From NCBI GenBank assembly GCA_001816645.1, contig MHCO01000038.1, forward strand, positions 1 through 6,332: 6,332 bases of DNA, written 5' to 3'. The position numbers and the translations under genes are program-made. Every line of letters starts with the position of its first letter. Position 1 is the stretch's first letter. The stretch comes from Candidatus Woykebacteria bacterium GWB1_45_5. GTDB taxonomy: Bacteria > Patescibacteriota > Microgenomatia > Woykebacterales > RBG-16-39-9b. Below the pieces are notes generated by a model. The model was not told the origin of the DNA and did not search any database. It saw only the letters and a program-made list of their open reading frames with translations. Shown here in pieces: positions 5,168-6,332 of the stretch.

Positions 5168-6332
5168 TTAAACTAAATTTTTGGTTTCTTATCCGACCCT
5201 TAGTTGAAGTTTTAAGGCCCGTTCTTTATCCCGAGCCTGTAGCCTCAACTGGTTTAGCCGACAAGTTTAAAATCGATCACATCAGGAAAATAATTAAAAA
5301 AGATTTTAAAGCACTTACACAGAAAAAATTCAAGAAGGTCTTGTTAAGTTGGCGCAGCAGGAGAAAAAATTTACCCTCGATCAATACCATCATTGCCTTG
5401 GGTTTAAAGAAAGTTTTGAAACCAATACTTCCATATATCCGCAAAAAAATATTGGAAGAAAAATTAAATAAGCCCAGAGAGTTGCCGAATGAGTTTTATT
5501 CGATGGAAGGGGGAGAAATAAATGAAATTCCTGCGACTATTTCGGTTGTGATAAATACAAAAAATAGCCCCTCTTACTTCAAAGATATTTTAGAAAAATA
5601 CAAGCGTCAGGTTGGTTTCAAAGACAAGGAGATTATCATTGTTGATTCTGGGTCTACGGATGATACTTTGAACTTGGCAAATTATTACGGGTGTAAAATT
5701 ATCGAAATCAAACCAGAAGAGTTTCGGCATGGAAGATCAAGAAACATTGGTGTAGAAGAGGCAGCTGGTAAATATATAGTCAACGCTGTGTCAGACGCAA
5801 AACCCTCTGCCCTAGATTTATTAGCTAAAGTTGCCAACAAATTGGAAAAAAATAAAGCAGCTGCAATTTCTGTTAGGCAGATTCCTAGAAGCGACGCCGA
5901 TATTTTTGCTGCTTGGACAGTATGGAACCATTACCAGGCTATGTTCGGAGGATCTTTAGAGGACGTGTGGGTAGAAAACATCAAGAACTACGATTCGTTG
6001 CCTGCTTTCGAAAGAAGGAAACTAGCGATTATCGATGATGTGTTTGTATTACATCGGGCGGAAGTTATCAAAAAGGAAAAATACGATGAAAATCTTAGGT
6101 ACGCCGAGGATTTAGATCTTTCGATAAGATATATTAAAAAAGGTCGTATATTAGGCTTCTTACATTCGGAATCAGTAATACATTCACACACAAGGCCACC
6201 AGAGTATTTTTTTAAACGTTATTTTGTAGACACTAATGTTATTTATGAGGTCTTTGGCTCTTTGCCGCAGAATTTGGGTAACAATCTGGATTACAAAAAG
6301 CCCGCGGATAATTTCTTTTCAGTAGTTAAAGC
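5164..6332 (+). CDS. Family 2 glycosyltransferase, rhamnosyltransferase-like (partial, 3' end outside window)
   Basis: The frame opens at ATG 5164, overlapping the previous stop by ATGA, and stays open to the right edge for 389 full codons. From about residue 124 it is a GT-A fold, family 2 glycosyltransferase: ISVVINTKN (126-134), EIIIVDSGSTDDT (156-168) for nucleotide-sugar binding, FRHGRSRNIG (187-196), VSDAKP (209-214) in the place of the usual QDA-x-P metal-site region, and AEDLDLSIRYIKKG (314-327) with the ED-x-D motif that contains the likely catalytic base. The H-G-R-x-R-N block recalls rhamnosyltransferases of O-antigen clusters, so an NDP-sugar is the expected donor, but donor and acceptor cannot be fixed. 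The first 120 residues are unusual: a hydrophobic opening (MIKLNFWFLIRPLVEVL) and strongly basic helices (27 Lys/Arg against 8 Asp/Glu in residues 1-106) with no domain I recognise. An internal ATG (codon 114) would remove this region, but the ATGA junction favours the full frame. Confidence 0.87.
   Translation, partial: MIKLNFWFLIRPLVEVLRPVLYPEPVASTGLADKFKIDHIRKIIKKDFKALTQKKFKKVLLSWRSRRKNLPSINTIIALGLKKVLKPILPYIRKKILEEKLNKPRELPNEFYSMEGGEINEIPATISVVINTKNSPSYFKDILEKYKRQVGFKDKEIIIVDSGSTDDTLNLANYYGCKIIEIKPEEFRHGRSRNIGVEEAAGKYIVNAVSDAKPSALDLLAKVANKLEKNKAAAISVRQIPRSDADIFAAWTVWNHYQAMFGGSLEDVWVENIKNYDSLPAFERRKLAIIDDVFVLHRAEVIKKEKYDENLRYAEDLDLSIRYIKKGRILGFLHSESVIHSHTRPPEYFFKRYFVDTNVIYEVFGSLPQNLGNNLDYKKPADNFFSVVK

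Noticed and set aside
5988..6191. Open frame of 67 codons on the - strand inside the glycosyltransferase
   Set aside because: Antisense to the ED-x-D catalytic region of a well-supported gene; Ser-rich shadow without a domain.
1..6332. CRISPR array, tRNA/rRNA, insertion sequence or use of TGA as a sense codon
   Set aside because: No spaced direct repeats, RNA-gene signatures or transposase motifs were seen. TAA, TAG and TGA each end genes at family-appropriate lengths, so the standard bacterial code fits.

Overview
The window reads as part of a cell-surface polysaccharide assembly and export locus, with every gene on the + strand. It opens with the last 84 codons of a transketolase. Then come a SAM-dependent methyltransferase, a kinase-like protein with a coiled-coil tail, an ABC-transporter permease (Wzm type), its ATPase with a C-terminal sugar-recognition domain (Wzt type), a second SAM-dependent methyltransferase with a coiled-coil tail, and a family 2 glycosyltransferase that runs off the right edge. 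No RNA gene, mobile element, CRISPR array or long repeat is visible. No gap between genes exceeds about 80 bases.

How the genes may work together (inference from families and order): cytoplasmic glycosyltransferases build a glycan on a lipid carrier. The methyltransferase and kinase-like pair may modify its growing end. The Wzt C-terminal domain would recognise the finished chain, and Wzm/Wzt would export it. This resembles the E. coli O9a system, where the single protein WbdD carries methyltransferase, kinase and coiled-coil parts and caps the chain that Wzt recognises. Here comparable parts lie on two ORFs joined by an ATGA stop/start overlap. Their actual chemistry cannot be read from the sequence.

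Organism: unresolved. TAA, TAG and TGA all end genes, which argues against TGA-reassigned codes. G+C is moderate to low and uneven. Counted in sample blocks it is about 48% in the transketolase end, 33% in the kinase-like gene, 45% in wzm, 43% in the wzt ATPase part, 34% in the wzt C-terminal part and 38% in the second methyltransferase. Spacing is tight and Shine-Dalgarno sites are weak or absent. These traits suit an uncultivated lineage such as Patescibacteria (CPR), but this is a low-confidence guess.

Layout: 2-256 transketolase end; 257-336 intergenic with a possible promoter; 337-1251 and 1248-2174 the methyltransferase and kinase-like pair; 2175-2234 intergenic with a second possible promoter; 2235-3020 wzm; 3065-4252 wzt; 4259-5167 and 5164-6332 the second methyltransferase and the glycosyltransferase, again joined by ATGA.
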